In this document: positions 1 to 7,805 of the stretch, one piece after another
How positions within the stretch are numbered: position 1 is the stretch's first letter
Layout of the letters: every line of letters begins with the position of its first letter
From: Mesorhizobium sp. INR15
GTDB lineage: Bacteria; Pseudomonadota; Alphaproteobacteria; Rhizobiales; Rhizobiaceae
Length of the DNA stretch: 64,000 nucleotides
Direction: 5' to 3'
NCBI RefSeq assembly: GCF_015500075.1
Contig: NZ_CP045497.1
Location: 241,509-305,508, forward strand
Position numbers and translations under genes: made by a program
The notes under the pieces: generated by a model
Seen by the model: only the letters and a program-made list of their open reading frames with translations
Database searches by the model: none
Told to the model about the DNA's origin: nothing

Positions 1-1
1 C

Positions 2-907
2 ATCAACCCCGTCGAAGAAGATGACAACTATCTCATCATGAAGGAAAAGCACCTCGATAAGTACGATATCAATGTCGCGATCCTGACTAGTGACGAGCCA
101 ATCGAAGCTTCCACGCTTGCCAATCCCTACTACGCCAATGCGCTATGCAAGGCATACAATGACTACATGATCGACTACTGGCTCCCGAAGGACAGCCGAT
201 TCTGGGGATCGATAGTCGTCGCGCCACAAGACCCCAAGCTGGCGGCAGAGGAAATCCGCCGACTTGGTTCGCACCCCCGTGTCGTCCAGGTCCTGGTCAG
301 CCACGGTGCGCAGCGGCCATATGGCGATCCCTTCTATCATCCCATCTTTGAGGCATGCGCCGAAATGGGCCTCCCATTCGCGATGCATCTCGGCGGCCAG
401 GGTGGCCTGAATGCGAATCCGATTGGCGCTGGCCCCTCGACCTTTTTCTGGGAAACCCACGCGATCCTGCCGCAGTCGGCGATGACGCACATGGCATCGC
501 TGATCGCACAGGGTGTCTTCGAAAGATGGCCGGACCTCAAGGTCGTTATCATTGAGTGTGGCGTGGCCTGGGTTCCGTCGGTGCTCTGGCGGCTGGACTC
601 GAATTACCGGGCGCTTCGCAAGGAGACGCCGTGGCTCAAGCGACTGCCGTCGGAATACTTCAAATCCAACATCCGCATGTCCACGCAGCCGCTTGAACAG
701 CCGCAGAACATCCAGCACCTGTGGGCAACGCTGGAGGCCATGGACGGTGAGAACACCCTGCTCTTCGCTTCCGACTACCCGCACTGGGACTATGACGACG
801 TGACCAAGCTCCATATTCCGCCCGCCTGGCGCGAAAAGGTGCTCGGCCTCAATGCGCTCGACGCCTACAGGCGCATCCCTCACCCGACTGCGATGGCTGC
901 AGAATAA
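2..907 (+). CDS. Amidohydrolase family 2 metal-dependent hydrolase, 5' end outside window
   Basis: The frame is open to the left edge of the window, so the N-terminus, which should carry the HxH metal ligands of this TIM-barrel family, is missing; the first internal ATG is at 38. The visible part has the family's usual landmarks: a central PFAMHLGGQGG strand (H is a likely metal ligand), the segment WPDLKVVIIECGVAWVP, and near the C-terminus ASDYPHWD, whose Asp is the expected catalytic metal ligand. Members include decarboxylases and C-C or C-N hydrolases of aromatic or lactone substrates; the substrate cannot be read here. A Rieske protein follows 11 bp downstream in the same direction, which suggests a catabolic operon that extends beyond the window. 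Confidence 0.85.
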   Translation: MNPVEEDDNYLIMKEKHLDKYDINVAILTSDEPIEASTLANPYYANALCKAYNDYMIDYWLPKDSRFWGSIVVAPQDPKLAAEEIRRLGSHPRVVQVLVSHGAQRPYGDPFYHPIFEACAEMGLPFAMHLGGQGGLNANPIGAGPSTFFWETHAILPQSAMTHMASLIAQGVFERWPDLKVVIIECGVAWVPSVLWRLDSNYRALRKETPWLKRLPSEYFKSNIRMSTQPLEQPQNIQHLWATLEAMDGENTLLFASDYPHWDYDDVTKLHIPPAWREKVLGLNALDAYRRIPHPTAMAAE

Positions 908-918
908 GGAGAGCAGGC

Positions 919-1272
919 ATGACAACGAAGCAATATGCCTGCAAGGCACTGGACGTTCCGTCGGATGCAGCCAAGATCGTGGTTCTCGGTAAGCTTTCCA
1001 TCGGCCTTTTCAAGCTGAATGACGGATACCACGCCCTGTTGAACGTCTGTCCGCATAGGGGCGCCGCGCTTTGCGAGGGACCTGTGTGCGGAACCACCCG
1101 CCAAACCGACAAGACGGAATTCGTCTATGAGCGTGCCGGGGAGGTGGTCCGTTGCGCATGGCATGGATGGGAATTCGATATACGAACCGGAGAGTTCCTG
1201 GTCGATCCCAAGGTCCGCACGCGGTGTTTCGAAGTCTCCGTTGAGGGCGACGACATATATATACACGTCTGA
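919..1272 (+). CDS. Rieske [2Fe-2S] ferredoxin-type protein
   Basis: A small 117-residue Rieske domain protein. The cluster ligands are visible: C44-P-H46-R-G and, 32 residues later, C79-A-W-H82-G-W, the canonical CxH...CxxH pair. It has no catalytic oxygenase domain, so it should act as an electron carrier or as the small subunit of a ring-hydroxylating or related oxygenase. The ATG at 919 is preceded by AAGGAGAG at good spacing. It is probably co-transcribed with the amidohydrolase ending at 907. The operon stops here, because the sequence then runs into IS21-type debris, so other subunits may have been lost or lie upstream. Confidence 0.88.
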   Translation: MTTKQYACKALDVPSDAAKIVVLGKLSIGLFKLNDGYHALLNVCPHRGAALCEGPVCGTTRQTDKTEFVYERAGEVVRCAWHGWEFDIRTGEFLVDPKVRTRCFEVSVEGDDIYIHV

Positions 1273-1409
1273 CGTAGGTAGCGCCGCCACTGCTGCGTAG
1301 ACGAAACCGTAGTGGCGCTCTCTGTCGTGCGAGCCTATCCGTCGTCAGAGTTTTTGAGACAGATGGCGAGCTGATTTAGCGCAGGCTCTGGCGCATCTGG
1401 GTTGTCATT

Positions 1410-1996
1410 TTAGGCCGCTGCGCGCCCATGGCGATCGTCGAGGATCTTCAGAAGGTCGCGCCGTTCGGAGGCGTTGAAAACAGACAGGCCCCAGTCATCG
1501 AGGACGAGGAGCTGAACGCGCCCGAGCGTCTTGAGCAGCCGGGCATAGCGTCCATCGCCACGTGCGAGGGCGAGCGCCTCGAAGAGACGCGGGACTCGAT
1601 GATGGAGGACCGATCGATTGTCGCGGCAGGCTTTGTAGCCAAGCGCGCAGGCAAGGCAACTCTTGCCAGGCCGGTTGCCCTGTAACGAGCAAGTTCTCGT
1701 TGCGGTCGATCCAGTCGCCGGCGCCGCGCCTGGCGCAGACGGCGCGGTCGATGCCGCGCAGCGTGCGCAAATCAACATCTTCCACGCATGCGTTTTGGCG
1801 CAGCGCGGCGAACTTGAGGCGCGTCGTGAGACGTTTGGTGTCGCGCTCGGCCGCCTCGCGATCGACAAGAAACCCGATGCGCTCCTCGAACGACAGGGCA
1901 TCGAGATCCGGCGATCATCGCTGTTCCTCGAAGGGCTTTGGCCATTCCGGTCAAGCCGAGCGTGATCAGCCGTTCATGGGTGGGATGCGTGAGCAT
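1410..1996 (-). pseudogene. istB: istB remnant (IS21 helper ATPase)
   Basis: The start is a clear IstB N-terminus (MLTHPTHERLITLGLTGMAK) at 1996. Homology then jumps between all three minus-strand frames: EDVDLRTLRGIDRAVCARRG in one, SCLACALGYKACRDNRSV and LLVLDDWGLSVFNASERRDL (Walker B region) in another. The Walker A segment is degenerate (the expected GPTGVGKSWLA reads through a frameshift). Reading stops after ILDDRHGRAAA, about 50 residues short of a normal IstB of about 250 residues. At least two indels and a 3' truncation make it non-functional. Confidence 0.85.
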
Positions 1997-2012
1997 TGAG
2001 ATTTCCTTGGGT

Positions 2013-3033
2013 TCAGTGGAAATAGCCCTGACTGCGGATGTTGCCGTGGTGCAGAGGTTGGTGGTCGGGCGCCTCATTGAGGAAAGCGCGATCAAGGCCG
2101 TTCTTGAGGATCGAACGGATCGAGGTGACGGAGCGCGCCTTGATGAGGATGCCGCGCTGGCAGGCTGGATCGACGCGGGCGGCGTCGTAGCTCCTGGCCA
2201 GCGACAGAATGCCGAGGCAGGTGCGAAAGCTTTGCTCGGGATGGGGCCAGTCAGCGATGACAGCCTGAAAGAAGGCGGCGGTGGAGGGATCGATCCTCTC
2301 GCCGGCCGCGATCATTCCTCCCCGCGTCCACTTGCCGTAGCGGCGATGCGAGCTCGGCATGTGATCGGCAACCGTCGTGTGGCCGCGCCGGTTGGGCGCA
2401 CGGGCGTGGCTGGCGATCCTCTGACCATGTGGAAGATCGACCGTCTTGTCGGCGATGCGCACATCGACGAGTTCGCGGATGAGGCGGTAAGGGCTAATAC
2501 CAGTGCCCGTCGATCTCGACATGATAGTCAGGCGCGACGCGGCAACTCTTCCAGCGCGCAAAGACATGGCTGGTCCGGCAGTTCTCCCAGCTTGAGCTTG
2601 TCGATCTCGGCGAAGAGTTCGGCCCTGCTGGAGCCGAAGCCGCGCATCTTGCGGTCGTTGAGTTCGACGACGAGTCCACCGATGCCGACGTTCAGCTCCG
2701 CAAGGGAAAAGTACCGGTGATTGCGCAAGCGCGCCAATATCCAGCGTTGCGCGATCTGGACGGCGACCTCAACTTTCGCCTTGTCCTTCGGGCGTCTCGG
2801 CCGCGCCGCGAGGATCGGCCGTAATGGCTCACCATCTCGGCGTAGGTTCGGTTGAGCCCGGGATCGTAGCGATCGGGATTGGTGACGGCAGCCTTGAGAT
2901 TATCGCAGACCACGAACTTTGGCACGCCGCCCAGAAAGATGAAAAGCCTCCGCAACCGACGCCAGCGGCTGGCGTCCACAGCGACACAGTAGCAATCACC
3001 GTAAATTATTGACCGACGAACCTTATTGACCAA
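2013..3033 (-). pseudogene. istA: istA remnant (IS21 DDE transposase)
   Basis: Transposase pieces in different minus-strand frames. 3033 to about 2850 covers the DDE core (FLGGVPKFVVCDNLKAAVTN, with the conserved D of DNLKA). About 2737 to 2500 covers the ILARLRNH...ELN...KMRGFGSSRAELFAEID segment. 2567 to 2013 covers the C-terminal region (RIASHARAPNRRGHTTVADH, MPSSHRRYG, FRTCLGILSLARSY). Roughly the first third of a normal IstA of about 500 residues, including the helix-turn-helix, is absent. Frameshifts at about 2850 and 2530 separate the pieces. Confidence 0.85.
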
Positions 3034-3060
3034 CTGAACAAGGAGGTCACATGCGCTCTA

Positions 3061-3078
3061 TGCTAGCTATAGCTAGCA
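3061..3078. repeat. Perfect 18-bp palindrome at the IS21/mucR junction
   Basis: The half-site TGCTAGCTA is followed immediately by its exact complement, giving a perfect palindrome containing two CTAG tetranucleotides. It sits exactly where the MucR-like reading frame loses homology and where the IS21 remnant ends, 28 bp beyond the last istA homology. It may mark a recombination or insertion junction, or be an operator left over from the lost gene. The reading of 18 bp is direct; the role is inference. Confidence 0.6.
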
Positions 3079-3092
3079 AGCATCGGCGCTGC

Positions 3093-3164
3093 GACATAGG
3101 CTGCAACGATATCGGCGGTCAGGCCGATCAGTTCGGCTTTGGAGTCGGCGGTTTCTTCGGTCGT
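3093..3164 (-). pseudogene. MucR/Ros-family regulator, N-terminal fragment
   Basis: About 24 codons on the minus strand read TEETADSKAELIGLTADIVAAYV, the characteristic start of rhizobial MucR/Ros zinc-finger regulators (acidic stretch, then LTADIVAAYVSNN). Homology stops at the palindrome at 3061-3078, so the zinc finger is gone. The in-frame start is also lost: the ATG in CTATGCC just upstream is out of frame by one base. This is a dead fragment, probably cut off when the IS21-type element or a later rearrangement arrived. Confidence 0.6.
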
Positions 3165-3785
3165 GGCATAGCCCTGGAACTTGTTGGTTGCGATGGAGCC
3201 ACCAGCATCGTGAATCTCGCTACAGGAAGAACGATCTCCTGCATACCTTGAAACGGGATGGTGTGGAACCTCGACGGTGCGTGGCATCTGGCGCTTGGAT
3301 GGCGTTGCTTCCAATCGCGCGAAGTAGCTGCCGGAGCCAACACCAATCCCCGCTCTTTCGGCTTAATTCCCTTGTTCCGGCCTTGACCTTTTCGATCAAC
3401 GCCTTGAGGGGCTATGAGACGGTTCGTCTTCGAAAGCACGGAAGTCTCGCTCCGCGCCAAATAAAATATTTATTTCAATGGCTTAGTTAAGTTCCATAAG
3501 ATAGATTACGCGACTTTCATCACTGGAAGTTAATATTTCTTGGTTATTCAAAGTATGCATGGCGCCTGATCCAAGTCTTATCAACAGTCAATGAGAGGCA
3601 ACCGGGGGGTTCTTCAGCAGTAACGCCTAATCGATGGCTATGGGTTCGACAGATCTATGCTCCTTAAGATCACCTCATCATCTGATGTAACTGGGCGGGA
3701 ATACCGTGAACTCTTCCGAACCGCCGGGGCCGGAGTCTCAAGCCAGACCATATCGGCCTTCGCTCGCCTCACCTCTCGGCGCAAC
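3165..3785. other. Non-coding stretch upstream of the MucR fragment
   Basis: No convincing gene is seen on either strand. 3165-3460 is probably the old upstream leader of the truncated mucR gene (minus strand). From about 3460 to 3560 the sequence is noticeably A+T-rich (AAATAAAATATTTATTTC and following) compared with the rest of the window, consistent with a promoter or acquired junction DNA. Nothing else was recognised. Confidence 0.4.
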
Positions 3786-4247
3786 TCATTTGTGCGGCAT
3801 GCAATAGACACCCTCGGATTCCATCAGTACCGCGCCACCCTTCAACTCGCTCAGTGCGCCAACCCACGCTTGCGAATAAGTGCGGCTGGCATCCACGGCC
3901 GTCAGCCAAAGAACGCGATTGTCGGCCAGTTCAACTTTAACTTCCTGCTGCAAAGGGCTCCCCTGCACGGTCTGTTGATAGTGGCGTTTGATCCTGACAT
4001 TGCTGGCCGGGAACTCAGCTTCGTTGCTGCCGTAGTTCAGCACAAATCCACTGTGGTCCTCAGCCACTGAGCAACTGCCATCACGCTCACACACGATTTT
4101 GGCGGCGGTCTTGCAGTCCCATTTCAGTGAAGCGGGCCACATAGGATTGTCCACACTTGATCGCGGCTTGTCGCTCTGGCCAGCGGCCGTCAACACTGCG
4201 GCTGCGTTCATAATCACAGTGGACAGGAGAAGCACCTTGAACACCAC
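3786..4247 (-). CDS. Exported hypothetical protein (T4SS-associated block)
   Basis: A 153-residue protein with an N-terminal signal peptide (about residues 1-23, hydrophobic VFKVLLLSTVIMNAAAVLTAAG). The mature part has four Cys (WDCKTAAKIVCERDGSCS and a C-terminal YCMPHK), which suggests a disulfide-bonded periplasmic protein. No enzyme motif was recognised. It lies 48 bp downstream of another exported protein (4296-4898) on the same strand and is probably in the same operon. The promoter in front of that pair carries a motif that recurs at the virB promoter, so a role as T4SS accessory factor is inferred. An upstream Met choice is possible; the signal peptide fits the start given. Confidence 0.65.
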   Translation of the reverse strand: MVFKVLLLSTVIMNAAAVLTAAGQSDKPRSSVDNPMWPASLKWDCKTAAKIVCERDGSCSVAEDHSGFVLNYGSNEAEFPASNVRIKRHYQQTVQGSPLQQEVKVELADNRVLWLTAVDASRTYSQAWVGALSELKGGAVLMESEGVYCMPHK

Positions 4248-4295
4248 AAACCTCCTGATTGGCTCTCCAAACCTCGTCGTGGGTGATCGCCTAGC

Positions 4296-4898
4296 TTACG
4301 GCATGTTGAGATTGAACCAGCTTTTCTGGCGCACGCCCTTCGCGTCATCATACTGGATGAACCAAGGCTTTCCGCGCATCGGTCGAGAGATGGTGTAGTA
4401 GGTGGGGCCATTACCAAGGGAATGCCGTCGATCGTTCCCCGCGGTCTGGATTGTTGCCGTAACCCCCTTACCGTCGATTTCGATTTGGACCTGTCGTGAT
4501 CCGTCTCCACGATTCCCGCCGAGGGCGCCGTTTTTGACAACGACGGGCAACGAGAGCCTACCGGCTGCAATACGGCAGATGTTCGGTTCTTGACCTGAGC
4601 CCGGCCGATCGGATTCGGAATTGCCAACTGTTTGCCAGCCAGACGGACAATCCTCATACTTCTCAAATCTCGCTGCGCTGGAGTTGGCTTGCGGACAGGT
4701 CGGCCAATTAAAACCCGGGGCTTCCATCGCCGCAATCAACTTGTAAACTGGCGGGTGGCACGAGGGGGTGCCTTGCCAGTCGCCGGAAAGACATAGGAGG
4801 ACCTGACAGCCCCATTCCGACGCTTTTGATTGGGATGGAAGAGCTGCGGCGCCCGCGATGGCGACGGCACCCCCCAGCAGGTATTTGAGTATGGTCAT
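4296..4898 (-). CDS. Exported Cys-rich hypothetical protein (T4SS-associated block)
   Basis: 200 residues with a signal peptide (about residues 1-26, LLGGAVAIAGAAALPSQSKA). The N-terminal mature part, SEWGCQVLLCLSGDWQGTP followed by CHPPVYKLIAAM and FNWPTCPQA, is a Cys-rich pattern that I recall seeing in proteins encoded beside rhizobial VirB/Trb systems; that recollection was not checked. The rest looks like a beta-rich periplasmic domain. RBS AGGAAAGG precedes the ATG. It is divergent from the XRE regulator at 4977, with a 78-bp intergenic region holding the TTGACAGTTTACTATGG motif. A conjugation accessory role is inferred from promoter and context only. Confidence 0.7.
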   Translation of the reverse strand: MTILKYLLGGAVAIAGAAALPSQSKASEWGCQVLLCLSGDWQGTPSCHPPVYKLIAAMEAPGFNWPTCPQANSSAARFEKYEDCPSGWQTVGNSESDRPGSGQEPNICRIAAGRLSLPVVVKNGALGGNRGDGSRQVQIEIDGKGVTATIQTAGNDRRHSLGNGPTYYTISRPMRGKPWFIQYDDAKGVRQKSWFNLNMP

Positions 4899-4919
4899 AG
4901 CCTTTCCTCGCTGCAGATT

Positions 4920-4936
4920 TTGACAGTTTACTATGG
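4920..4936 (+). promoter_or_regulatory. Half-site motif shared with the virB control region
   Basis: TTGACAGTTTACTATGG lies in the divergent gap between the exported protein at 4898 and the XRE regulator at 4977. It matches 16/17 and 15/17 positions of the two arms at 26220-26236 and 26247-26263 in front of virB1, allowing for the variable seventh base. It contains a TTGACA -35-like hexamer. The simplest reading is a binding half-site for the XRE regulator encoded next door, giving autoregulation plus T4SS control. Confidence 0.55.
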
Positions 4937-4976
4937 ATGATCCGCGCGAAAAAGGACAGATCGAAAAGGCAGGTTT

Positions 4977-5522
4977 GTGCGACTACATCGATTTATGAAA
5001 CGAGACGATGGAGGCGTGGTCGACAACCCGTTGCGCGCCAACATTGCACTGACGCTTGAGCGGGAGCGAGCCAGACGCGGCCTATCCCATATGCACATGG
5101 CCGAACTGTTTCGGACCCCCGAGGGCGAAAAACTGGCCTATCGAACCTACATTCAGACTGTGCGTCAGAAAAATAATGTCACATTGACGACGCTGCAGAT
5201 CATGGCAAACGGCTTGGAAGTGTCTGTTGCAGGACTGCTCGTCGGCGGTAAGAAAGTTCCGGAATGGGCGCATCGGTTGGACGACAATGCGATCCGCAAG
5301 CGGCTGGCGCACATCATCGATTTTGAGCGACAACGACGTACTTTGCACCGCTATGAGATGGCCACACTCATCGGCGTGGCGGAGGCGACATTCACGAAAC
5401 TGGAACGTGCGAGCGGCAACGTCAGCGTGGACACGATTGCCGCGATCGCCAAGGCGTTGAAACTTGATCCAGCAGCCTTCCTGTTTTCCGAAAAAATCCC
5501 GCCAGCAGTTGATCTACCATAG
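4977..5522 (+). CDS. XRE-family regulator with two helix-turn-helix domains
   Basis: 181 residues from a GTG; an ATG at 4995 (MKRDDGG) is an alternative. Two HTH-like segments are visible: an N-terminal one (about residues 22-75, ERARRGLSHMHMAEL...TLTTLQIMANGLEVSVAGLL) and a clear C-terminal Cro/CI-type HTH (about residues 105-165, RRTLHRYEMATLIGVAEATF then NVSVDTIAAIAKALKLDPA). It is predicted to bind the TTxACAxTTTACTA-type sites at 4920 and 26220-26263 and so couple itself, the exported proteins and the virB operon. That link rests on shared sites and orientation. Confidence 0.75.
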   Translation: MRLHRFMKRDDGGVVDNPLRANIALTLERERARRGLSHMHMAELFRTPEGEKLAYRTYIQTVRQKNNVTLTTLQIMANGLEVSVAGLLVGGKKVPEWAHRLDDNAIRKRLAHIIDFERQRRTLHRYEMATLIGVAEATFTKLERASGNVSVDTIAAIAKALKLDPAAFLFSEKIPPAVDLP

Positions 5523-5730
5523 CGGTCGGGCATCTTTATCACCGGCGAAAGAGGCCCAAGGTGATCTGAATGCGGGTAAACAGGTGCAAATGCGTTGCCC
5601 GGCAGCTTCCGCAAGACAGGTATCGCGCGTACTGGTTGGAACGATTTGATCACTGACGGACGGCTGACCGACGCCGATTGTTGACCCGCCTGAGCGCAAC
5701 TGCTCGAGAACCCGGGAGTCTACTATTGAT

Positions 5731-5752
5731 GATAATGCAAATTTGCATTATC
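5731..5752. promoter_or_regulatory. 22-bp perfect palindrome, probable VapB operator
   Basis: The half-site GATAATGCAAA is followed immediately by its exact complement, 30 bp upstream of the antitoxin start. AbrB/MazE-fold antitoxins typically autorepress through palindromes in their own promoter. ATAAT within the site could be part of a -10 element. The palindrome is read directly; assignment to VapB is inference from position. Confidence 0.65.
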
Positions 5753-5781
5753 TAGGCGTATCGATGAATTGGAGCTGTACG

Positions 5782-6048
5782 ATGACGACATTGACGGTGA
5801 CGGCACGCGGACAGGTGACCTTCCGCAAGGACGTTCTGCAGCATCTGGGAATCAGACCGGGCGAGAAGATCGAACTTGATCTGCTCCCCGACGGCCGGGC
5901 GGAATTGAAGGCGGCGCGGGCGAAGGGATCATTCAGGGAGCTCTACGGTTTTCTCAAGGGCAAGACGAATGGCCGCGTGTTGAGCATTGAAGAGATCAAC
6001 GAGGCAATTGCGGAAGCGGGCACTGCAGCGGGATCGAGCAAGGAATGA
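5782..6048 (+). CDS. AbrB/MazE-fold antitoxin (VapB-like)
   Basis: 88 residues. The SpoVT/AbrB swapped-hairpin signature is at the N-terminus: MTTLTVTARGQVTFRKDVLQ, then LGIRPGEKIELDLLPDGRAE. The C-terminal half (KGKTNGRVLSIEEINEAIAE) is the expected toxin-binding tail. The ATG at 5782 was chosen over one at 5764 because of GGAG 9 bp upstream and because the conserved domain begins there. The stop overlaps the toxin start by 4 bp (ATGA), indicating translational coupling. A 22-bp palindrome upstream is the probable autoregulatory operator. Confidence 0.85.
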   Translation: MTTLTVTARGQVTFRKDVLQHLGIRPGEKIELDLLPDGRAELKAARAKGSFRELYGFLKGKTNGRVLSIEEINEAIAEAGTAAGSSKE

Positions 6049-6443
6049 AAGTCACGGCCGACACCAACGTTCTACTGCGTGCCTATGTTGCCGACGATGA
6101 ACGACAAGCGGAAGCAGCCGTCGATCTCCTGGCGAAGGCTGACATCGTGGCCGTTAGCCTTCAGGCCTTGTGCGAGTTTGCATGGGTTTTGGCCCGACAA
6201 TATCAAACCGCACGCTTAGATATAGCGGCGGCAATCAGGGCCTTGTCGAACACTGCGAATGTCGTCGTCAACCGTCCAGCTGTCGAGGCAGGGCTTGCAG
6301 TGCTTGAGGCCGGCGGTGATTTTGCGGACGGCGTGATTGCCTTCGACGGCGAGTGGCTGGGCGGCGAGACATTCGTTTCCTTCGACCGCAAGGCCGTTAA
6401 ACTTCTGTCTGCGCAAGGACATGCCGTTCGACTTCTTTCGTAG
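6045..6443 (+). CDS. PIN-domain toxin (VapC-like ribonuclease)
   Basis: 132 residues with PIN-fold acidic residues in place: D6 in TADTNVLL, the conserved E in ALCEFAWVL, and D residues in GGDFADGVIAFDGEWLG and VSFDRKAV. VapC toxins are Mg-dependent ribonucleases that cleave tRNA or rRNA and are neutralised by VapB. It is coupled to the antitoxin by an ATGA overlap. On a plasmid such a pair usually gives post-segregational stabilisation. The gene looks intact. Confidence 0.88.
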   Translation: MKVTADTNVLLRAYVADDERQAEAAVDLLAKADIVAVSLQALCEFAWVLARQYQTARLDIAAAIRALSNTANVVVNRPAVEAGLAVLEAGGDFADGVIAFDGEWLGGETFVSFDRKAVKLLSAQGHAVRLLS

Positions 6444-6496
6444 CCGTCTTTATGAGTGTCGCATGACCGCGATTGTCGGTTGCGCAGCGACCAAAG

Positions 6497-6799
6497 TTAA
6501 CCATTGCGCGCCGATGGTGGCGCGCCGCCATCGGGCTGCGCAAGCCGAACACCGGGGCCGCCGCCGTTGTCTGAAAGGAACTCTATCCCTGCGTGCGTTA
6601 GGGCATAGACGATCTTTGTGACAGTCTCAGTCCGGCCGCCCAGTGGTCCATCCTCAGCTTCAAGGCGCGCGATCGTTGGTTCCGAAACGCGAGAATGCGT
6701 CGCCAAGTCACCTTGGGACCACCCGAGCAACGCTCTGGCGGCCTTCACCTGCCGTGTTGTAACGGTTGGATTGCGATTTGATAGATTTTCTATTGACAT
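6497..6799 (-). CDS. Small XRE-family regulator
   Basis: 100 residues beginning MSIENLSNRN (the in-frame Met at 6832 gives a non-conserved extension). The Cro/CI HTH is TTRQVKAARALLGWSQGDLA...SRVSEPTIARLE. The following segment (TVTKIVYALTHAGIEFLSDN) matches a family of short alphaproteobacterial XRE proteins that end in a GIEFL motif. It is convergent with the VapC-like gene. The target is unknown. Confidence 0.75.
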   Translation of the reverse strand: MSIENLSNRNPTVTTRQVKAARALLGWSQGDLATHSRVSEPTIARLEAEDGPLGGRTETVTKIVYALTHAGIEFLSDNGGGPGVRLAQPDGGAPPSARNG

Positions 6800-6947
6800 C
6801 CGCACCAATCGAACTGATATTTTTTCTATCAATCGTCTGTATGCTGGACCTTGCCTCGTATTGGGCCGAGCACGCAGAGCAGCTGACCAGGATGCAGGAA
6901 CATCCTGGCCAGCCTAACCACAACCCAGGCTATAGGGAGCTCGGATC

Positions 6948-7700
6948 ATGGGTGATTCCGACAATACACGAGTTCGTCCTTCGGTCACGCGCAGGATGTT
7001 GTTGGCGGGTGCAGGAGCGGCCGCGGCGGCGGTGCAATTTCAGCAAGGCGCGTCGGCGGACGGCGAGCTCGCAGGCAACACTGCCTTCGATCCAGCACTG
7101 GCGCTGTGGCAAGAATGGCAGTCCGCGTACACACGCACCGTCGCGCTCTGCCGCAAGCAGCAGCATCTTGAGAGCAGGCTGGTCGACGCCATCGGCTTCC
7201 CGAAAGCGGAAGTCGAACTGCCCGACGAAAATGTAACCGTCACCGTCTCCTGGCCGGGTGATATCGAAGACCTGTTCGGGGACAACCCAAGCTTTGCGGA
7301 CCTGCGCGCTCGGGCGGAGGCGGATTTAGCTGCCCACCAGGCGCGTTGGGATGCGGAGGACCGGCGCATCGGCTATTCCGCCGCCAAGCGGGAGGAACTT
7401 GCTGCCGCCGACCAAGAGCAAGATCTGGTTGAGTCCCTGATGGCAGCGCCTGCTACGACACTCGCCGGCGTGGCCGCCAAGCTCGATGCAGTCCTGCGCG
7501 AGGGTGAAAGCGCCGAAGACTGCACAGAGTTCCCATGGCCTCAGCTGCGTACCGCGCTCGGCGATCTGACGCGCATGGGCCAAGCGCTGCAGCGGGCGTT
7601 CATGCCAGGCAGCGACCAAGCTGAGCCATACCCGCGAAATCGCCGAGAGGACGTCGACAAGTCGGTGATGATGTACCAGCGCACAGATCGGGTGATATGA
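6948..7700 (+). CDS. Hypothetical protein with Tat-type signal
   Basis: 250 residues. Residues 13-33 read VTRRMLLAGAGAAAAAVQFQ, a twin-arginine (T-R-R-x-L-L) motif followed by a short Ala-rich hydrophobic stretch. The remainder is largely alpha-helical and highly charged (ALWQEWQSAYTRTVALCRKQ, ARAEADLAAHQARWDAEDRR), with no recognised catalytic motif. A non-exported reading is possible, because proteins of this kind with an RR near the start are common in rhizobial mobile regions and are usually annotated only as hypothetical. It has no same-strand partner; a divergent XRE gene lies upstream. Confidence 0.65.
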   Translation: MGDSDNTRVRPSVTRRMLLAGAGAAAAAVQFQQGASADGELAGNTAFDPALALWQEWQSAYTRTVALCRKQQHLESRLVDAIGFPKAEVELPDENVTVTVSWPGDIEDLFGDNPSFADLRARAEADLAAHQARWDAEDRRIGYSAAKREELAAADQEQDLVESLMAAPATTLAGVAAKLDAVLREGESAEDCTEFPWPQLRTALGDLTRMGQALQRAFMPGSDQAEPYPRNRREDVDKSVMMYQRTDRVI

Positions 7701-7805
7701 AAAGCCCATCGATGGCAACGCCGGTTCAGCTTGTCGCCGCGCGCGAAGCAAGAGCCAGCTCCCGCAGACCGCGCAATTCGGCTCTAGATCGAGGCGAACT
7801 AACAC

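Larger units (their letters stand above)
1410..3033 (-). mobile_element. Decayed IS21-family element (istA/istB remnants)
   Basis: Minus-strand remains of the two IS21 genes in normal order, istA then istB, both with several frame changes and missing ends. No terminal repeats could be recognised at either edge. The left edge falls inside istB and the right edge inside the DDE domain of istA, next to an 18-bp palindrome and a MucR fragment. The element is therefore dead and was probably trimmed by later recombination. It separates the catabolic fragment on the left from the T4SS regulator block on the right. Confidence 0.85.
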
